Origin: Bacteriovoracaceae bacterium
GTDB taxonomy: Bacteria > Bdellovibrionota > Bacteriovoracia > Bacteriovoracales > Bacteriovoracaceae
Assembly: GCA_947448095.1 (NCBI GenBank)
Contig: CANFNN010000002.1
Span: forward strand, 1 to 32,243
DNA: 32,243 nt
Direction: 5' to 3'
Shown here: one piece after another, positions 18,281 through 28,669 of the stretch
Layout: every line of letters begins with the position of its first letter
Position numbering within the stretch: position 1 is the stretch's first letter
The notes under the pieces: model-generated
The model's database searches: none
The model's input: the letters and a program-made list of their open reading frames with translations, nothing else
What the model was told of the DNA's origin: nothing
Translations under genes and position numbers: made by a program

Positions 18281-18997
18281 ATGCGAATTTTTCTGCTATT
18301 CGCCCTACTGATTCAGGTCAGCTGTGCGACAAAATATATCCTTCCTGGAAACAAGTTCATGACTCCTGAATCTCAGGGGGGAATGTTTAATTCGCAAGTT
18401 GAGTTTCAACAAACTTCGGCCAATCAATTAATTTCTGATGTTTCAAATGCTTCTGTAAAAGATGGTGTTACCAATCAAGTTATTCCTCGCGCAGGTTTTG
18501 CTTTTTCCACATCGCTGCTTGATCAGATGGATTTATTTTGGTCGCATACAGGTGGAGGAAACTCACTTTTAGGAGCGAAATTTCAATTTTTAGGTGGCTC
18601 TCGAACTTCAAAAGCCACTGGCCACAAGATGGCATTTTCTGCGGCCTTTGGTGGAAATGATTATCAAACTGATGGTTCCAATGCCGTAGAATTTGAACTC
18701 AAAGGCCAGGAGTATCAATTCCTGTATGGTTACCGTTTTGGTGAAATGGTTTTGCTTTATACCAATGCTTCGTATGCTCGTTATAATTTTTTAGGAACCA
18801 TCAAATCCAGTGATCCCACCATCGATGGACTCAAACCCCAATATGAAACGAAAGTCATGTCGCTTCTAAGCGGGCTAGAGCTGAGCCTCGGATCATTTTT
18901 TGGCAAAGCGGAGTGTGGCTATCAACAATTAAATACGAGCTACACCAAGCTTGAGTCCCATTTTCTCTACGGTTATGCCATTGGTGTGAGCTGGTAA
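18281..18997 (+). CDS. Predicted outer-membrane lipoprotein, beta-rich
   Basis: ATG at 18281 gives MRIFLLFALLIQVSCATKYILPG (lipobox VSC); beta-strand-rich remainder (EYQFLYGYRFGEMVLLYTNASYARYNF...) ending GYAIGVSW. The ORF-track start at 18212 is upstream of the signal peptide. Confidence 0.75.
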   Translation: MRIFLLFALLIQVSCATKYILPGNKFMTPESQGGMFNSQVEFQQTSANQLISDVSNASVKDGVTNQVIPRAGFAFSTSLLDQMDLFWSHTGGGNSLLGAKFQFLGGSRTSKATGHKMAFSAAFGGNDYQTDGSNAVEFELKGQEYQFLYGYRFGEMVLLYTNASYARYNFLGTIKSSDPTIDGLKPQYETKVMSLLSGLELSLGSFFGKAECGYQQLNTSYTKLESHFLYGYAIGVSW

Positions 18998-19050
18998 GGT
19001 GTCTTTTGCCGCCCTTTGGGTCCCAACCCTAAATAGATTAAAATAACTAA

Positions 19051-20154
19051 GTGAATACCGCTCGTATTGTCCTTACTTTATTCATCCTTTTAATCACCTT
19101 GCCCGCCAAGGCCACACTCAGTTTTGAAGATCATGCTTTTCCAGAATTTGTGACTTCGGCCAGGGCACTTGCGATGGGGAATGCTTATCTTTGTAAAGTC
19201 GACGATGCCTGGTCAGCTTTTTATAATCCGGCCGGATTAGGCACAGTCAGGCAGCCGCAATTTCATTTGGGAAATATTCATTTAGAATCAAGTAGTGGTC
19301 TCTCGCATGTTGTAGGTGCTGGGCCTGCATATGAAATCCCACAACGTTATAAAGATTCTTTTGATCCAAAAATCATGAAAGACATGCTTCTTCCTCATGA
19401 AGGGCAGATTGCTCAATCTAGAGTTAATCTTTTTCCCAATTTTACGGTGAGAGGTTTAACTTTGGGTTATATGGCCTCTCAGAGAAATCGCGCTATTATT
19501 AACAACGATGTCGCTAATAAATTTGAAATTGCCGAAAGAAGAGATCACGGACCAGTCATGTCGCTAAGTGGTTCGTTATTTGGCGGAGTGATAAAACTTG
19601 GAGCCTCAGCCGTTTATTTAATTCGCCGTGACCTTTCGAAAGAATTTCTTCCTGCTGTGACTCCTTCAGTTTCTACCAGTGATTATAAAACTGGAAAAAG
19701 TTTACAGGTAACTGCCGGGGGAAAACTAACCTTGCCAGTTTCAATGCTGCCCTCATTTTCTGCCGTGTTAAGAAATGCCACTTCTAACGATTGGGATGGT
19801 GCGAGCTCAAACGGTGGGCCCGATAAGATTAAACAAACGATTGATCTAGGAATGTCGATCACTCCCCAAATTGGAAAAACTTCCCGTATCCATATGGAAG
19901 TGAATTTAAAAGATTTAAACAATGCTTATGACACGGATGTAAAAAGAAGAATTGCTGCCGGTATGGAGTTAGATTTTAAACGCCGACTTTTTATTCGCCT
20001 AGGTTACGGAGACGGTTGGGGCTCAGGTGGTTTAGGAGTTCGCACTCGGACATTTATTTTGGACCTTACCACTTATGCCGTTGACCAGTCCTTGACGGGG
20101 TTTCGAGAACTCGAAGACCGGCGCTGGGTTCTTTCCCTTTCTTCGGGTTTCTAA
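19051..20154 (+). CDS. Outer-membrane beta-barrel protein, FadL/PorV-like
   Basis: GTG start; signal peptide ending LPAKA; FTSARALAMGNAYLCKVDDAWSAFYNPAGLG-type motif typical of the FadL/PorV superfamily; C-terminal beta strands ending LSLSSGF. Confidence 0.75.
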   Translation: MNTARIVLTLFILLITLPAKATLSFEDHAFPEFVTSARALAMGNAYLCKVDDAWSAFYNPAGLGTVRQPQFHLGNIHLESSSGLSHVVGAGPAYEIPQRYKDSFDPKIMKDMLLPHEGQIAQSRVNLFPNFTVRGLTLGYMASQRNRAIINNDVANKFEIAERRDHGPVMSLSGSLFGGVIKLGASAVYLIRRDLSKEFLPAVTPSVSTSDYKTGKSLQVTAGGKLTLPVSMLPSFSAVLRNATSNDWDGASSNGGPDKIKQTIDLGMSITPQIGKTSRIHMEVNLKDLNNAYDTDVKRRIAAGMELDFKRRLFIRLGYGDGWGSGGLGVRTRTFILDLTTYAVDQSLTGFRELEDRRWVLSLSSGF

Positions 20155-20297
20155 TCAACTACTTGGATCACTTTTTCCCAACGCTTTAGCCTTCCCATTA
20201 ACTGCACTTTCTGTTAAAAAAATGCCTTCCATACTAGAAGGTTCTAATCCTTCCTCTCGCAAGCTGAGAGAAACACTTTGCCCTAAAGGAGCCTTCA

Positions 20298-23012
20298 ATG
20301 GCCTCGCACAATCCCTACGCTTCATTTCTTGAAAAAGTTGAAAAACCTGCTCGCTACATTGGCGGCGAACACTTTGTGATTCGTAAAAACTGGGAAGAAA
20401 CACTTTCTCGAGTTGCGCTTTGTTTTCCAGACACTTATGAAATAGGCATGAGTCATTTAGGAATGAAGATTCTTTATGATGAAATTAACCAACACCCAGG
20501 AATGCTCGCTGAGAGATGTTTTGCTCCCTGGATTGATATGGAAAAAGAAATTCGCAGCCGCGGATTAAATCTTGTGACATTAGAGAATTTTAAACCACTT
20601 AAAGCCTTTCATATTGTGGGATTTTCTCTTCAGTATGAAATGAGTTACACCAATATTTTAAATATGCTCGACCTTGGCGGGATTTCAATCTGGACCAAAG
20701 ATCGCAAGGAAGATGAGCCCTTTGTTATCGCTGGTGGCCCTTGTGCCACTCACCCTGAGCCACTTGCTCCGTTTTTAGATTTCGTGGTGATCGGAGACGG
20801 CGAAAAACTTTTTGCCCGGATCACGCATTTTATTGGTGAGGCCCGTGCTCAAGGATTAAAGCGCGATCAGATTTTATTTGAACTCGCCAAATGGAAAGGA
20901 ATTTACGTTCCTCAGTTTTATGATACTGCAATTGATCCTATGACTCAGATGGAAGTTGTGACTGGTGCCAAAGCTGAATTCGCTGGTGAAATTCCAAACC
21001 GTGTGGAGCGCTTCTTTGTGGATAACCTCACAAATTATCCCTTTCCTACAAAATCTCCGATTCCGCATATGACTGCGATCTTTGACCGCTTTTCAGTGGA
21101 GCTTGCTCGTGGATGTACGGAAGGTTGTCGCTTTTGTCAGGCGGGAATGATTTATCGTCCGGTTCGTGAAAGAAGTCCTGAAAATGTTGTGAAGATGATG
21201 ATGGATGGTCTCAAAAATGGCGGCTTCGATGAAGCGTCTCTGACGTGTCTATCGACAGCTGATTACTCAGCAGTGACTCCGCTCGTGATTGAACTCTTGG
21301 ATAAATTATCTAAAGAAAATGCGACTCTTGGAATTTCTTCCCTTCGGGCCTACGGCCTAGATGAAAGGATTCTGGATAAAATGGCCGAAGTCAAAAACTC
21401 GTCATTAACTTTTGCTCCTGAAGCCGGCTCTCAGCGCATGCGTGACGTGATTAATAAAAACATTACCGAAGAAGACCTGATGAAAACCGCTGTCAGTGTT
21501 TTCTCTCGCGGCTGGACCAAGATGAAGCTCTACTTCATGATTGGGCTTCCGACTGAAGAAGATGAAGATGTGATGGCAATCATGGAGACAGCGGCTAAAG
21601 CTCGTCAAAAAGCTACTGAGTGCGGAGTGAGAAACCCTACACTCACGATTTCAGTTTCTTCATTTGTTCCTAAACCTCATACGCCTTTTCAGTGGGCGAG
21701 CATGATTACTTTGCCTGAAATTGAGCGTAAGCAAAATATGCTCAAAGATCTGGCCGAGAGATACCGCCTGAATTTTAGAAAACACTACTCAAAAATTTCT
21801 CACCTCGAAGGTATCGTCGCCCGTGGGGACAGACGAGTGGCGAATATTATCTATAGTGCCTGGAATCAGGGCGCTCGATTTGATGGATGGGACGAAACCT
21901 TTAACTATTCACTCTGGGTCAAATGCGTTGAAGAGTCTGGTCTTAATACAGAATCATTTCTTGGCACTATTCCGATGAATGGAAAACTTGCTTGGGATCA
22001 CATTGATGTTGGACTGACTGAGAGATTTTTAGAAATCGAATGGAAAAAAGCCACGCATAACCGACTTTCTCCACCGTGTGGCAAAGTTTACGGAATGATT
22101 GTTCATCACTCAAACCTTGAAACTCTTGAGAAAACTTTTGATATCGATAAGAAAAAACTGGTTTGTTACCACTGCGGAGTGGCCTGTGATCTGAAAGGTA
22201 TGGTTCAAGAAAGACGAGATTTCTTAACCGGCATGAAGGCGATTAAAGATGAAGCCTATGTTGCTCCAGAGGTCTTGAAAAAAGATATTGTTGAGCTTCG
22301 AGAGAAAAGAAATCAATTCGTGGGTGCCAAGTACCGTATCGAATTCTCAAAAATTGGGCCTATTACATTTATTTCGCATCTTGATTTACAAAAAGTCATG
22401 CAGCGAATTTTTAAGCGTGCTCAGCTTGAGACTCTTCATTCTGAAGGCTATAACCTTAGACCACTTCTGTCTTTTGGACCGGCCCTGACTTTAGGAATAA
22501 GTTCTTTGACTGAATATTTTGATGTGCGAGTTCCAACTGAGTGGAATGATTTCGAAGCGGTTTTACAAATTTTACAAAACCATTCTGAGCCAGGCATTTT
22601 GTTCAAAAATATTTCTGTGATTACGAACAAGACTCCTTCGATTCAGGATTCGGCTAAGTCCTTTAAATATTTTATCCCTGTTCAAAATAATACTGAAGTT
22701 GCAAGTGTGGTCGAAAAGCTGCGCTCTCAAGACCAAATTATTATTCAGTCTTACTCTAAAAAAGATGAACTCTTGTTAGATAAAGACATTCGCCCCATGC
22801 TGCTTGAACTAGAAGCGGGAGCTTTGAATCTTCATGAAACAATCATGGAGATTATTGATGAAGTTTCTCCATGCCGCATGAGTGGGATTTTTCTCACGGC
22901 TTCGGTAAAACAAGGAACAAGCATTCGTCCCTCTGAAATCGTGGATGTTTTCAAATCCATGGGACTCACCGTTGAGCGTCCCATTAAGGTTGGAATCGAA
23001 CTGAACGTTTAA
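20298..23012 (+). CDS. B12-binding radical SAM protein with C-terminal TIGR03936/DUF2344-like domain (TIGR03960-like)
   Basis: Radical SAM cluster motif ARGCTEGCRFCQAGMIYRPVRERSPE; N-terminal Rossmann/B12-like part (FPDTYEIGMSHLGMKILYDEIN); C-terminal YRIEFSKIGPITFISHLDLQKVMQRIFKRAQL...LRPLLSFGPALTLGISSLTEYFDV. Confidence 0.9.
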   Translation: MASHNPYASFLEKVEKPARYIGGEHFVIRKNWEETLSRVALCFPDTYEIGMSHLGMKILYDEINQHPGMLAERCFAPWIDMEKEIRSRGLNLVTLENFKPLKAFHIVGFSLQYEMSYTNILNMLDLGGISIWTKDRKEDEPFVIAGGPCATHPEPLAPFLDFVVIGDGEKLFARITHFIGEARAQGLKRDQILFELAKWKGIYVPQFYDTAIDPMTQMEVVTGAKAEFAGEIPNRVERFFVDNLTNYPFPTKSPIPHMTAIFDRFSVELARGCTEGCRFCQAGMIYRPVRERSPENVVKMMMDGLKNGGFDEASLTCLSTADYSAVTPLVIELLDKLSKENATLGISSLRAYGLDERILDKMAEVKNSSLTFAPEAGSQRMRDVINKNITEEDLMKTAVSVFSRGWTKMKLYFMIGLPTEEDEDVMAIMETAAKARQKATECGVRNPTLTISVSSFVPKPHTPFQWASMITLPEIERKQNMLKDLAERYRLNFRKHYSKISHLEGIVARGDRRVANIIYSAWNQGARFDGWDETFNYSLWVKCVEESGLNTESFLGTIPMNGKLAWDHIDVGLTERFLEIEWKKATHNRLSPPCGKVYGMIVHHSNLETLEKTFDIDKKKLVCYHCGVACDLKGMVQERRDFLTGMKAIKDEAYVAPEVLKKDIVELREKRNQFVGAKYRIEFSKIGPITFISHLDLQKVMQRIFKRAQLETLHSEGYNLRPLLSFGPALTLGISSLTEYFDVRVPTEWNDFEAVLQILQNHSEPGILFKNISVITNKTPSIQDSAKSFKYFIPVQNNTEVASVVEKLRSQDQIIIQSYSKKDELLLDKDIRPMLLELEAGALNLHETIMEIIDEVSPCRMSGIFLTASVKQGTSIRPSEIVDVFKSMGLTVERPIKVGIELNV

Positions 23013-23027
23013 CAATTGTTATCTCAT

Positions 23028-23066
23028 CCCCCTGAAGTGGTGTAATTATTACACCACTTCAGGGGG
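23028..23066. repeat. Perfect 18-bp inverted repeat with 3-nt loop
   Basis: CCCCCTGAAGTGGTGTAA - TTA - TTACACCACTTCAGGGGG between the radical SAM gene and the protease gene; no T-run follows on the + strand. Confidence 0.9.
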
Positions 23067-23178
23067 CTAACCCCTCAAAATCCAAATAAATTCTCACAGC
23101 CATCCCTCAGGCCCTTGTCACGAAGTTTGAACTCCGTCATAAATGTAATCAGTTTTCATCAACCAAGGACAGATTCCG

Positions 23179-24912
23179 ATGATGTCAAAAAAAGCACTTC
23201 TGGCTTTAGCGTTTCCTATTTCAATCTCTGCTGCTTTTGGAGCAGTTCAGGTTATCCCTAAGGCCAAGCAGGATCTTAAAGCGATCGCTGAAATTCAATC
23301 CCTGGTTTTGAAAAATGCCAAGGGTACTTTGCTTCAAAAATCATTCATGAACGTGGCTCCTGAGAATTGGTTTAACCTTTCTCCAGCTGAAGGAAGCGAA
23401 GGTGTGATGACTGAAGAAACATATGTGACTTTTCCTCAGCCGACAGGAAAAGATGTCATTGTCGCCGTGATTGATTCTGGTGTGGACGTGAACCACGAAG
23501 ATCTACAAGGAAAAATCTGGACCAATAAAAATGAAATTCCTGAAAATGGAATTGATGACGATAAAAATGGTTATGTTGATGATGTTTTTGGATGGAACTT
23601 TATTGGTGGTGCAAATGGAATGGCAAAAATCGTGGTCGATGGAAATTTGGCCAATGGCTACCGTTTAATTAAAGGGGATCCTGCGGCCCAAATTGGCGCC
23701 GACACGCTGGAAGTGACCCGTGAAGTGGTTCGTATGAAAAAACTTAAAGTTCAAGTTGAGGATTTAGGTGAGACACTCACTTCCGCTCAGGCGAAGTATC
23801 TGGCTTTGTTAATTAAGTTAGTTAGTACTGAAGTCGACAATGCTAAAAAAGTGGTCTCAAGCTATAGCATTCGTCTTGAAACTTACAAAAAGTCTGAAGC
23901 CATATTAAAATCTGCCGGAGTTTCTGATATTTCACTAGAATCAGTGCGCGCTCTTGAATCAATGGATCCAGCTGTGGTGAAAGCCAAATCTGAGATGTTG
24001 GCCCTCCTTTCTAATGGCATTGATTTGGCCCGCATTAACCGGGTTCTTGCTTATTATGGTGATCAGCTGACTTATTTTTATAACGAAAATTATAACCCGC
24101 GCACTATCGTGGGTGACAACTACGCTAATACTTCAGAAAAAAGTTATGGCAATAATGATGTCATCGGCTCAGATGCTCATCACGGCACTCACGTTTCTGG
24201 CTCTATCGCTGCCGTTCGAGATAACTTCCTAGGAATTAAAGGTGTGGCCACAAATGTAAAAATCATGGCGGTTAGAGTTGTTCCTAATGGGGATGAGCGC
24301 GATAAAGATGTTGCTAACGGAATTCGTTATGCCGTGGACAATGGGGCGCAGATTATTAACATGAGTTTTGGGAAATCGTTTTCCCCTTATAAGAGAGTTG
24401 TAGATGAGGCAGTGAAGTACGCTGAGAGTAAAGGTGTGCTAATGGTTCACGCCGCTGGAAATTCAAATGCGAATAACGATACTGAAGCGAACTTTCCAAA
24501 CCGCAACAACAAAGCCGATGAAGTGGAATTTTCTAACTGGCTTGAGATTGGGGCTTCTTCATTTGAAAAAGGACTTAACCTTCCGGCCGATTTTTCTAAC
24601 TACGGTAAAAAGAGTGTCGATTTATTTGCTCCTGGAGTAGATATCTATTCCACCACTCCGGATAATACTTATGACACTTATTCTGGCACTTCTATGGCCT
24701 CACCGATTGCTGCCGGCGTAGCTGCGCTGGTTCTGTCACATGCTCCAAGCTTAGATGTTCCTACTCTTCGGGCGCTCCTTTTGGATACTTCTCGCCGCTA
24801 TCCGAATCTCAAAGTGAACCTGCCAGGTACGGAAAATCCCGTTTTGTTCAGCTCGCTTTCGCGCACAGGGACCATTATTGATGCTTTTAGTGCAGTTCAA
24901 ATTCTTAAATAA
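23179..24912 (+). CDS. Subtilisin-like serine protease (S8 family), exported
   Basis: Catalytic motifs VIAVIDSGVDVNHEDL-type Asp (VIVAVIDSGVDVNHEDL), His (DAHHGTHVSGSIAA), Ser (YSGTSMASPIAAGVAAL); N-terminal signal peptide. Confidence 0.92.
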   Translation: MMSKKALLALAFPISISAAFGAVQVIPKAKQDLKAIAEIQSLVLKNAKGTLLQKSFMNVAPENWFNLSPAEGSEGVMTEETYVTFPQPTGKDVIVAVIDSGVDVNHEDLQGKIWTNKNEIPENGIDDDKNGYVDDVFGWNFIGGANGMAKIVVDGNLANGYRLIKGDPAAQIGADTLEVTREVVRMKKLKVQVEDLGETLTSAQAKYLALLIKLVSTEVDNAKKVVSSYSIRLETYKKSEAILKSAGVSDISLESVRALESMDPAVVKAKSEMLALLSNGIDLARINRVLAYYGDQLTYFYNENYNPRTIVGDNYANTSEKSYGNNDVIGSDAHHGTHVSGSIAAVRDNFLGIKGVATNVKIMAVRVVPNGDERDKDVANGIRYAVDNGAQIINMSFGKSFSPYKRVVDEAVKYAESKGVLMVHAAGNSNANNDTEANFPNRNNKADEVEFSNWLEIGASSFEKGLNLPADFSNYGKKSVDLFAPGVDIYSTTPDNTYDTYSGTSMASPIAAGVAALVLSHAPSLDVPTLRALLLDTSRRYPNLKVNLPGTENPVLFSSLSRTGTIIDAFSAVQILK

Positions 24913-24941
24913 AATCTAGTTATAGGCAAATATGTAACTTT

Positions 24942-24965
24942 GGGCCCCTAAAAGGGGCCCTTTTT
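24942..24965 (+). terminator. Rho-independent terminator after S8 protease
   Basis: GGGCCCCT-AAA-AGGGGCCC followed by TTTTT. Confidence 0.9.
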
Positions 24966-25008
24966 GTTTTTGTTTGATTCAGCTTGAGGCTTGCCGATAC
25001 AGCTATTA

Positions 25009-25671
25009 ATGAGAATCGTTTTACTTCTCTCTCTATTCATCTTTATTTCCTGTGCCATGGGCCCAGGACGAAATATTGCCTCGGTTACTCCCATTGTTTT
25101 TGCCGATATCGAGGCCAAAGAATGTTTGGTCAAACTTTTTCCCAGAGAAGCGTCCCGCCCCAATATCCTGCAGTTTTACCTAGAATTACGAAACAGCTCC
25201 AAGGCCTTAGTCGACGTTGAACTCAAAGAGATCTTGGTCAAAAATCATGAGAAAATTCTTAGTGGTCACATTCGGAGAATCTCTAAGGGAAGATATGAAG
25301 TAGAGGTCCGAAAGAGTAAATTTAAAGGTCTGAAGTTCTTTGTTCAAAATAAGTCGATTAAGCATCAGGTTGTGATTTATAAAAATGCTGTTCGCAAAAA
25401 ATCCTCCCTCATCATTTTGTCAGATGAAAATTACCGCATGAAGGCCCGGCTCATTTTAAAAGATAAAAATGATGCGGCCCTTGAAGTTCAGCAGCCTCCA
25501 GAAATTATCTTCATGGGACTGGGCTCAGTGACTGAGCCTGTGATGATTGAAACAGGGGTCTGGGAATTTGATATTGAGTATCCTGAAGAAAATCAAATTA
25601 TTTACATCTCTGCTAGGGTCAACGGCGTACTTCTTGAGAGACTTTTACGCTTTCAACACGTTGAGAAATAA
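25009..25671 (+). CDS. Predicted lipoprotein of unknown function
   Basis: ATG at 25009 gives MRIVLLLSLFIFISCAMGPGRN (lipobox ISC); the ORF track also allows a TTG at 24991. Confidence 0.7.
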   Translation: MRIVLLLSLFIFISCAMGPGRNIASVTPIVFADIEAKECLVKLFPREASRPNILQFYLELRNSSKALVDVELKEILVKNHEKILSGHIRRISKGRYEVEVRKSKFKGLKFFVQNKSIKHQVVIYKNAVRKKSSLIILSDENYRMKARLILKDKNDAALEVQQPPEIIFMGLGSVTEPVMIETGVWEFDIEYPEENQIIYISARVNGVLLERLLRFQHVEK

Positions 25672-25747
25672 CATCTTATTGGCCCGATTAGTGGATTTTC
25701 TACACCCTCTTGGTTAAGATGGGGCAAATCATTTAAGGAAGATAGTC

Positions 25748-27922
25748 ATGCGCATCAATACCCCTGGAACTAAGGCAACTGAAGTGAACTCTAAATCCAA
25801 TGCCAAATACGATCAGAAACTTGAACTGATTCGAAAAAATAAAATCTCTAAGGCCGACCTGTTGTGGTTTTTGAAGAACATTTTTGTTTCTCGTAAAACA
25901 GATGATGCCGAAATCACCATGAAAAAACAGAGTAAGGCTTTTTTCCAGATCTCTGGAGCAGGCCATGAGGGAATTCTTTCTGCCGTGGCTAAAGTGCTTA
26001 AACCGAAACACGATTATTTTATTCCTTACTACCGTGACCGCGCCCTGTGCTTGGGTCTTGGGGTCACTCCTTTTGAAATGCTTTGCCAGGCCAATGGAAA
26101 TACCGGAGATACAGCTTCGCATGGCCGGATGATGCCGGCGCATTGGGGAAATGTTAAACTTAACATTGTTAATAAATCTTCTTGTACTGGGACTCAGTTT
26201 CTTCAGGCATGTGGAGTTGCTGAAGCAGGACTTCATTTGAAAAAAATGAAACTCAAAGACACTCCCGTTTATAACGACCATGAAATTGTTTACACGTCTT
26301 GTGGTGATGGAACTATTGCTCAAGGAGAGTTCTGGGAAGGATTGACCACGGCCTGTGTAAATAAGCTTCCTGTTCTTTTCATGGTGGAAGATAACGGTTA
26401 TGCGATTTCGACTCCCGTTTGGCTGAATACTCCGGGCGGATCAATTTCTAAAGCACTCGCCAATTTTCCGGGTCTTAAGATTTTTACGTGTGACGGAAAC
26501 TGCCCGATTGATTCTTACAATACGATGGTTGAAATAGAGAAATACATGAGGGCCGGAAATGGTCCGGTGCTGGTTCACGCCAATGTGACTCGCCCTTATT
26601 CGCATTCACTTTCTGATGATCATTCTTATTATAGAACCAAAGACGATTTAGATAATGAAGCCACTTTAGATGTGTTCAATTCTTATCCTAAGTTTTTAAC
26701 TGAAACAGGTCTTCTTACAACAGATGAAGTGAAAGCAGTTTTAGATGAAGTGACTAAAGAGCTTCGGGATGCCATGACGAAGGCGCTTGAAATGGCGTGG
26801 CCTGATAAATCGACTTATATGGATCACTTGTATTCTCCTGACGTTGATCCGACTTCGGCCCAGTTTGAAACAGCTGCGAATTTCTCAGGCAAAGAAGATA
26901 TTCCACTGGCGACAGCTATCAACATGACTTTGAAATCAGAGATTAAGAAAAATCCTTTGATGATGGTCTTTGGGGAAGATGTGGCGGATTTCACAGAAGT
27001 GGAAAAATATGAAAACCCAGATCTCAAAGGTAAGGGTGGAGTTTTCAAAGTAACCCACGGAGTTCAAAAAGTCGCACAACCTGGTCAAGTCTTTAACTCA
27101 CCACTTGCCGAGGCGAATATTATTGGACGAGCGATTGGAATGGCGATCCGTGGTCTTAAGCCAGTAGTAGAAATTCAGTTCTTTGATTATATTTGGACTG
27201 CTTACATGCAGCTTAAAAATGAAATGGCGACTACTCGCTACCGCTCAGGTGGGGATTTTAAATGCCCGATGGTGATTCGAGTGCCAATTGGTGGCTACCT
27301 TCGAGGTGGTGCAATTTATCACTCTCAATCGGGAGAGTCTTTATTTACCCATAATCCAGGCATCCGGGTTGTTTACCCTTCGAATGCTCTTGATGCGATA
27401 GGGCTTTTGCGAACGGCCATTCGTTGTGATGATCCGGTTCTTTTTCTTGAGCACAAACATCTTTATTATCAGGGCTACAATCGCTCGGCCGATCCAGGCG
27501 AAGATTTTATGATTCCTTTTGGTAAGGCCCGTGTAGTGAAAGAAGGCAAGGACGCTACGATTGTTTGTTGGGGAGCCTTAGTTCAAAAGTCAGTCGAAGC
27601 GGCCAGAGAACTTGAAAAAGAAGGATATTCGATCGAGATTCTTGATGCTCGAACCATTGCACCGTTTGATTTTGAAGCGGTGAAAAAATCACTTTCTAAA
27701 ACTCATCGCCTTTTGGTTTGTCATGAAGAGCATAAGACTTCGGGATACGCCGGTGAGATTGCTGCTTGGGTGAATGAGAACTGCTTTGAAATGTTGGATG
27801 CACCAATTCTTCGAGTTTGTTCAAAAGACGTTCACGTGGCGTATTGCCCTGATCTTGAGGAAGAAATTTTACCACAAACCAGTGATGTTTTGACGGCGCT
27901 CAAAAAACTAGTTCAATACTAA
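25748..27922 (+). CDS. Fused alpha/beta 2-oxoacid (probably branched-chain) dehydrogenase E1 component
   Basis: N-terminal E1-alpha ([19 protein letters not shown]...[11 protein letters not shown]...[37 protein letters not shown]) fused to C-terminal E1-beta ([10 protein letters not shown]...KVTHGVQ...[30 protein letters not shown]...[13 protein letters not shown]). Confidence 0.92.
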   Translation: MRINTPGTKATEVNSKSNAKYDQKLELIRKNKISKADLLWFLKNIFVSRKTDDAEITMKKQSKAFFQISGAGHEGILSAVAKVLKPKHDYFIPYYRDRALCLGLGVTPFEMLCQANGNTGDTASHGRMMPAHWGNVKLNIVNKSSCTGTQFLQACGVAEAGLHLKKMKLKDTPVYNDHEIVYTSCGDGTIAQGEFWEGLTTACVNKLPVLFMVEDNGYAISTPVWLNTPGGSISKALANFPGLKIFTCDGNCPIDSYNTMVEIEKYMRAGNGPVLVHANVTRPYSHSLSDDHSYYRTKDDLDNEATLDVFNSYPKFLTETGLLTTDEVKAVLDEVTKELRDAMTKALEMAWPDKSTYMDHLYSPDVDPTSAQFETAANFSGKEDIPLATAINMTLKSEIKKNPLMMVFGEDVADFTEVEKYENPDLKGKGGVFKVTHGVQKVAQPGQVFNSPLAEANIIGRAIGMAIRGLKPVVEIQFFDYIWTAYMQLKNEMATTRYRSGGDFKCPMVIRVPIGGYLRGGAIYHSQSGESLFTHNPGIRVVYPSNALDAIGLLRTAIRCDDPVLFLEHKHLYYQGYNRSADPGEDFMIPFGKARVVKEGKDATIVCWGALVQKSVEAARELEKEGYSIEILDARTIAPFDFEAVKKSLSKTHRLLVCHEEHKTSGYAGEIAAWVNENCFEMLDAPILRVCSKDVHVAYCPDLEEEILPQTSDVLTALKKLVQY

Positions 27923-28669
27923 GTGGTTTGGGCCTGGTTGCTTATTTTCGTCTCCACTGTGGCCTTTGCTTCGCCTCGATTTAGTAAGGCCATGGATGGA
28001 GCTGATCTTCCCCTTCGGCTTGAGCGCCATAAGCGGATCTTTTTTATCTCAGGCACCGAAAATACTAAACTTCAGGTGAGTGCTAAGATCCCCGTTCTTT
28101 ATGGATCCAATCTTTTTGTGGCCTATACTGAAACGGGATTTTGGAAACTCTTTCAAAAATCGTCCAACCCTTTTGAGGACATCAACCATAATCCGGAAAT
28201 CTTTTACCGCTGGAATCTCCATGAGCATTTTGACCTGGATGCCGGAGTCGAACACCTATCGAACGGTACTGATAAGGCCAATTCTCGAAGCTGGAACGAC
28301 CTCTATGTTCAGACCATGGGTAAGGTGGATAATCTTTATTTCACTTCGAAGGCCTATTATCTTTGGGACATTGATGCCACGAATGAGAATATCAAAACCT
28401 ACTTGGGTTATGTTGATATGGAACTTGGAATTAAAGAACTTATCCGTAGTAAGTTTCAAAGTAATGAGCTCTATGTGAGATGGAGACCAGGGTCACATCT
28501 GAGCTTTAATGGAAGTGGCTATAATACTTTTGAGATTGGTCTAAAATTTAAGTTTTCTGCAGTCAGATTATTTCAACATTTCTTCGTGAATTACTATAAT
28601 GGGTACGGGGAAAATCAACTAGCTTACGATCGATATACGAGGGCCTTGAGGGCAGGACTTACTTTTTAA
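27923..28669 (+). CDS. pldA: Outer membrane phospholipase A (OMPLA/PldA family)
   Basis: GVEHLSNGTDKANSRSWNDLYVQTM aligns with the OMPLA catalytic segment (H-x-S-N-G ... S-R-S-W-N); also LFVAYTETGFWKLFQKSSNPFEDINHNPEIFYR and NYYNGYGENQLAYDRYT. GTG start directly abuts the upstream TAA. Confidence 0.88.
   Translation: MVWAWLLIFVSTVAFASPRFSKAMDGADLPLRLERHKRIFFISGTENTKLQVSAKIPVLYGSNLFVAYTETGFWKLFQKSSNPFEDINHNPEIFYRWNLHEHFDLDAGVEHLSNGTDKANSRSWNDLYVQTMGKVDNLYFTSKAYYLWDIDATNENIKTYLGYVDMELGIKELIRSKFQSNELYVRWRPGSHLSFNGSGYNTFEIGLKFKFSAVRLFQHFFVNYYNGYGENQLAYDRYTRALRAGLTF

Noticed and set aside
20155-20403. 82-aa minus ORF between the beta-barrel and radical SAM genes
   Set aside because: Overlaps the start of the radical SAM gene antisense; no recognisable motif.
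25733-26323. 196-aa minus ORF
   Set aside because: Fully antisense to the confidently identified E1 dehydrogenase.
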